From: Rhynchopus sp. YZ270_cl-10
Lineage: Eukaryota; Euglenozoa; Diplonemea; Diplonemida; Diplonemidae
Direction: 5' to 3'
Assembly (NCBI GenBank): GCA_964035575.1
Contig: OZ037852.1
Location: 930,001-994,000 of the forward strand
Length of the DNA stretch: 64,000 nucleotides
In this document: piece by piece, positions 62,313 to 64,000 of the stretch
Layout of the letters: every line of letters begins with the position of its first letter
Numbering within the stretch: position 1 is the stretch's first letter
Notes under the pieces: generated by a model
The model's input: the letters and a program-made list of their open reading frames with translations, nothing else
The model's database searches: none
What the model was told of the DNA's origin: nothing
Position numbers and translations under genes: made by a program

Positions 62313-62560
62313 AGAGGCATCTCCTTACCAACAACCGTTTACCAGGCGGGAGATCTACAGAGCTCCCGCCGGAAGTCAGACCAGAGCCCCGCGCTCTCAG
62401 CTCAGGACCCTTTCACACCTGGAGAAAGGTGTGATGTCTGTCCCCCTAAACGGCCAGGGATAGGGGAGGTACTCACATAATATGTCAACCCGCTCACAGT
62501 AAAAGAGGCAGACGGATCGCAAGATCCGGCTAACCCACACAGAACAACGTGCCGCTTGGG
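62313..62560. ncRNA. candidate structured non-coding RNA, family unknown
   Basis: A GC-rich island with several perfect stems that nest: CCGTTTA (62335-62341) pairs with TAAACGG (62447-62453). Inside lie GGCGGGAG/CTCCCGCC (62345-62352 with 62363-62370) and CAGAC/GTCTG (62377-62381 with 62436-62440). The latter encloses AGAGC/GCTCT (62383-62397) and TCACACCT/AGGTGTGA (62413-62434). A separate hairpin CGGATC-GCAA-GATCCG (62513-62528) has a GNRA loop. The cloverleaf plus terminal hairpin recalls an snRNA layout, and CTTACC occurs at the left edge, but no U1, SRP or RNase P signature could be confirmed. Strand unknown. Confidence 0.5.
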
Positions 62561-62704
62561 CTAGTAACATGTTTGCAGTAATATGTTTGCAAAAAAAAAA
62601 AAAACTCAATAAAACCTCGCAAAAATAACCCCCTCCCCCCTTCCCCCCCTACTTGAGACTCAGAAAAATTGAACTGTCGTGGAGACACTTCAAAACACTC
62701 CCCC

Positions 62705-63565
62705 TCATTCCACTTTCTCATCTTGTGTTTGTGTGTCGTGTTCAACATGGGGGTGAGGGTGGTGGAACAATAGTGGAACCATTCCGATGATGCACCCTAT
62801 ACAGACACCAAGGAGAGATGCTGCGAAACTGACAGTGCGGACAGAACGAAGCTGCATTTGACGTGCAGTCAACGCAGGTGGCCCGATGCCCAATGAACGT
62901 GCACTACTTTCTATGAAGCCAGATATCCCTAACCCCGCGACATCAGAACACATATTACCTAAACCTGCTGCCGCCAGCGTTGATAAAGACATATACACCC
63001 CTAGAGACGCTTCTATCGCCTCTCCACAAGAAATCATCAAAAAGTTGTCGACAAAACCAAACCCAATCATCGGTATCCCCAGGGCAATGGAGAGACGGAA
63101 GTACTGCTCGAAAGACGGCTGCTCAACCTCCTCGTTGTCATCCATGTCGTGAAGCGACTCCCCCATGGACAGCGTCTCAATCTCGATGGAGTCGCGGTAC
63201 TTTGGTATGGCGTGCATCCACGTAGACGCTTTGTTTCGTCGGTAGTTTTCGAATTCATCTAACGTCAGAACGCCGTCTTGATCTTTGTCCATTTTATCGA
63301 AGACACGTTCCCCGGCGCGTATAAACTCCTCACGGGAAATCCGTCCATCGCCGTTGGAGTCAAGCTTCCGGAACTCATTCGAGATGGGGCACATATCGCC
63401 TTCCTTCACCTTCTTGTACTTCTGGATGTGGTTTGTGAGCGACTCCGCGAGTTCAGGGTCCTCGTCCATCAACCATTCCGCTTCTTTCAACAGATCGTAT
63501 GAATACCTTCGGGAGCATAGCAATGCCTGTTTCCCCCAAGAGGAACGGCGGCTTAAGTGTAGCAT
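62705..63565 (-). CDS. EF-hand plus TMEM65 mitochondrial membrane protein
   Basis: Single exon, 286 residues. A basic N-terminus (MLHLSRRSSWGKQALLCSRR) looks like a mitochondrial presequence. Two canonical EF-hand loops follow: DSNGDGRISREE (69-80) and DKDQDGVLTLDE (93-104). The C-terminal half matches TMEM65: ALGIPMIGFGFVDNFLMI, LGVYMSLSTLAAAGLGNMCS, DVAGLGISGFIE and GCIIGMVPLLF, giving three membrane segments (about 160-180, 187-212, 245-267). TMEM65 is an inner-membrane protein linked to mitochondrial sodium-dependent calcium export in animals, which lacks EF-hands. Here calcium sensing and the membrane part are in one chain. The ATG is preceded by CACCCTGCAG, leaving a leader of one or two bases if that site is used. 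Confidence 0.9.
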   Translation of the reverse strand: MLHLSRRSSWGKQALLCSRRYSYDLLKEAEWLMDEDPELAESLTNHIQKYKKVKEGDMCPISNEFRKLDSNGDGRISREEFIRAGERVFDKMDKDQDGVLTLDEFENYRRNKASTWMHAIPKYRDSIEIETLSMGESLHDMDDNEEVEQPSFEQYFRLSIALGIPMIGFGFVDNFLMISCGEAIEASLGVYMSLSTLAAAGLGNMCSDVAGLGISGFIESSARSLGIGPPALTARQMQLRSVRTVSFAASLLGVCIGCIIGMVPLLFHHPHPHVEHDTQTQDEKVE

Positions 63566-64000
63566 TCTGCAGGGTGGTGGGGTGGAATAGGGGAGGGACT
63601 AACTAGCCTTTGCTCTCCTTTGGAGGGTAGGCTATAATGCGCTTCCTGCTATTATCCTTCACTTCTTGAAAAAGATCAAAATTTACTGAAAACAAAGTTT
63701 GAAAGACGAAAGTATCGCACAGTACGTCTCTAAACATCTGAAGCTAATAGCCACGCTGCTATTGTATCTGACGCATATTCAAAAAATAAACACATGTGAA
63801 ATGAAGAGGGCATGGGGAAAAGCGTTTCGAAAAGAAGAAGAAAAAGAGGGGAAGGGTGGTCTAAAAAGACTTACATTAGGGGGGAAGGGGGGGGATACGA
63901 GGGGTACGACTTTTTTTTTAAAATCCACTTTTTTTCCAAGAAAAAAAGGAGGCAAGGGGTAACGTTTGTTAGTGCAGTAGCAGACGTAAAAACGGGGGTT
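63566..64000. other. upstream region, no gene seen
   Basis: CT-rich tract just before the TMEM65 start, then A/G-rich DNA to the window end. Confidence 0.5.

Larger units (their letters stand above)
60797..62704. other. intergenic with SLR copies and a candidate structured RNA
   Basis: No coding signal. It holds SLR-D copies (61190, 61858, partial 62030), an SLR-E copy (62145), a GGATATCA/TGATATCC hairpin (62100-62128) and the structured region 62313-62560. Confidence 0.6.

Noticed and set aside
62313-62560. Identification of the structured region as U1 snRNA, SRP RNA or RNase P RNA
   Set aside because: Only scattered likeness (CTTACC, GGAAGTC, a GNRA hairpin); no full signature or Sm site could be matched.

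Overview
The window looks like nuclear DNA of a free-living protist, most likely a euglenozoan of the diplonemid kind (inference, about 0.5 sure). Four things point that way. Every gene I can support lies on the minus strand. Cis-introns are present, with GTATG-type donors and C/TAG acceptors. Many start codons sit 1-60 nt after a pyrimidine tract plus AG, as expected for spliced-leader trans-splicing. The gene content also fits: a kinetoplastid-style receptor with a cyclase-like domain, a bacterial-type glucokinase ending in a PTS1-like ARM, and a LINE with RT and RNase H pieces like the ingi/L1Tc group. No rRNA, tRNA or organellar gene was recognised.

Layout. 0-5.3 kb: a two-exon PA/Cache/LamG/cyclase-like receptor. 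5.3-17.3 kb: gene-poor, with two 9-bp minisatellites, a dense field of stem-loop repeats, a decayed LINE (about 11.55-12.95 kb), a GC-tract foldback element (13.78-14.83 kb) and one possible membrane-protein exon. 17.3-32 kb: glucokinase, PGAP1-like GPI inositol deacylase, a 2-kb inverted-repeat element with telomere-like 7- and 8-bp arrays, JMJD6, a WD-like propeller, a GnT-IV-like glycosyltransferase, an FAD monooxygenase-like protein and a small two-exon membrane protein. 32-46 kb: SK-like potassium channel, ABCG half-transporter, lariat debranching enzyme Dbr1, an F-box-like protein and two ankyrin proteins. 46-64 kb: an unresolved small-protein locus, Dim1/TXNL4A, a seven-exon LSM14/Scd6 gene, a TLDc protein, two unassigned proteins, an LYR-AlgH protein, a candidate structured RNA and an EF-hand/TMEM65 protein.

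Functionally the set is mixed: surface sensing, GPI and N-glycan processing in ER/Golgi, glycosomal glucose phosphorylation, transport, mitochondrial proteins and a notable group of RNA-processing factors (JMJD6, Dbr1, Dim1, LSM14). Splicing factors fit a genome with many introns.

The most unusual signal is a group of short dispersed repeats (called SLR-A to SLR-H here), each about 35-110 bp. All copies I found lie in one orientation, opposite to the plus strand and so in the sense of the genes. They occur only in introns and intergenic DNA. Several keep a loop sequence while the stem bases change in pairs, and on the sense strand many are followed by a CAAC/CAAAC plus T-rich tract that looks like a branch site and polypyrimidine tract. 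They may be structured RNA modules or mobile intron-associated elements.
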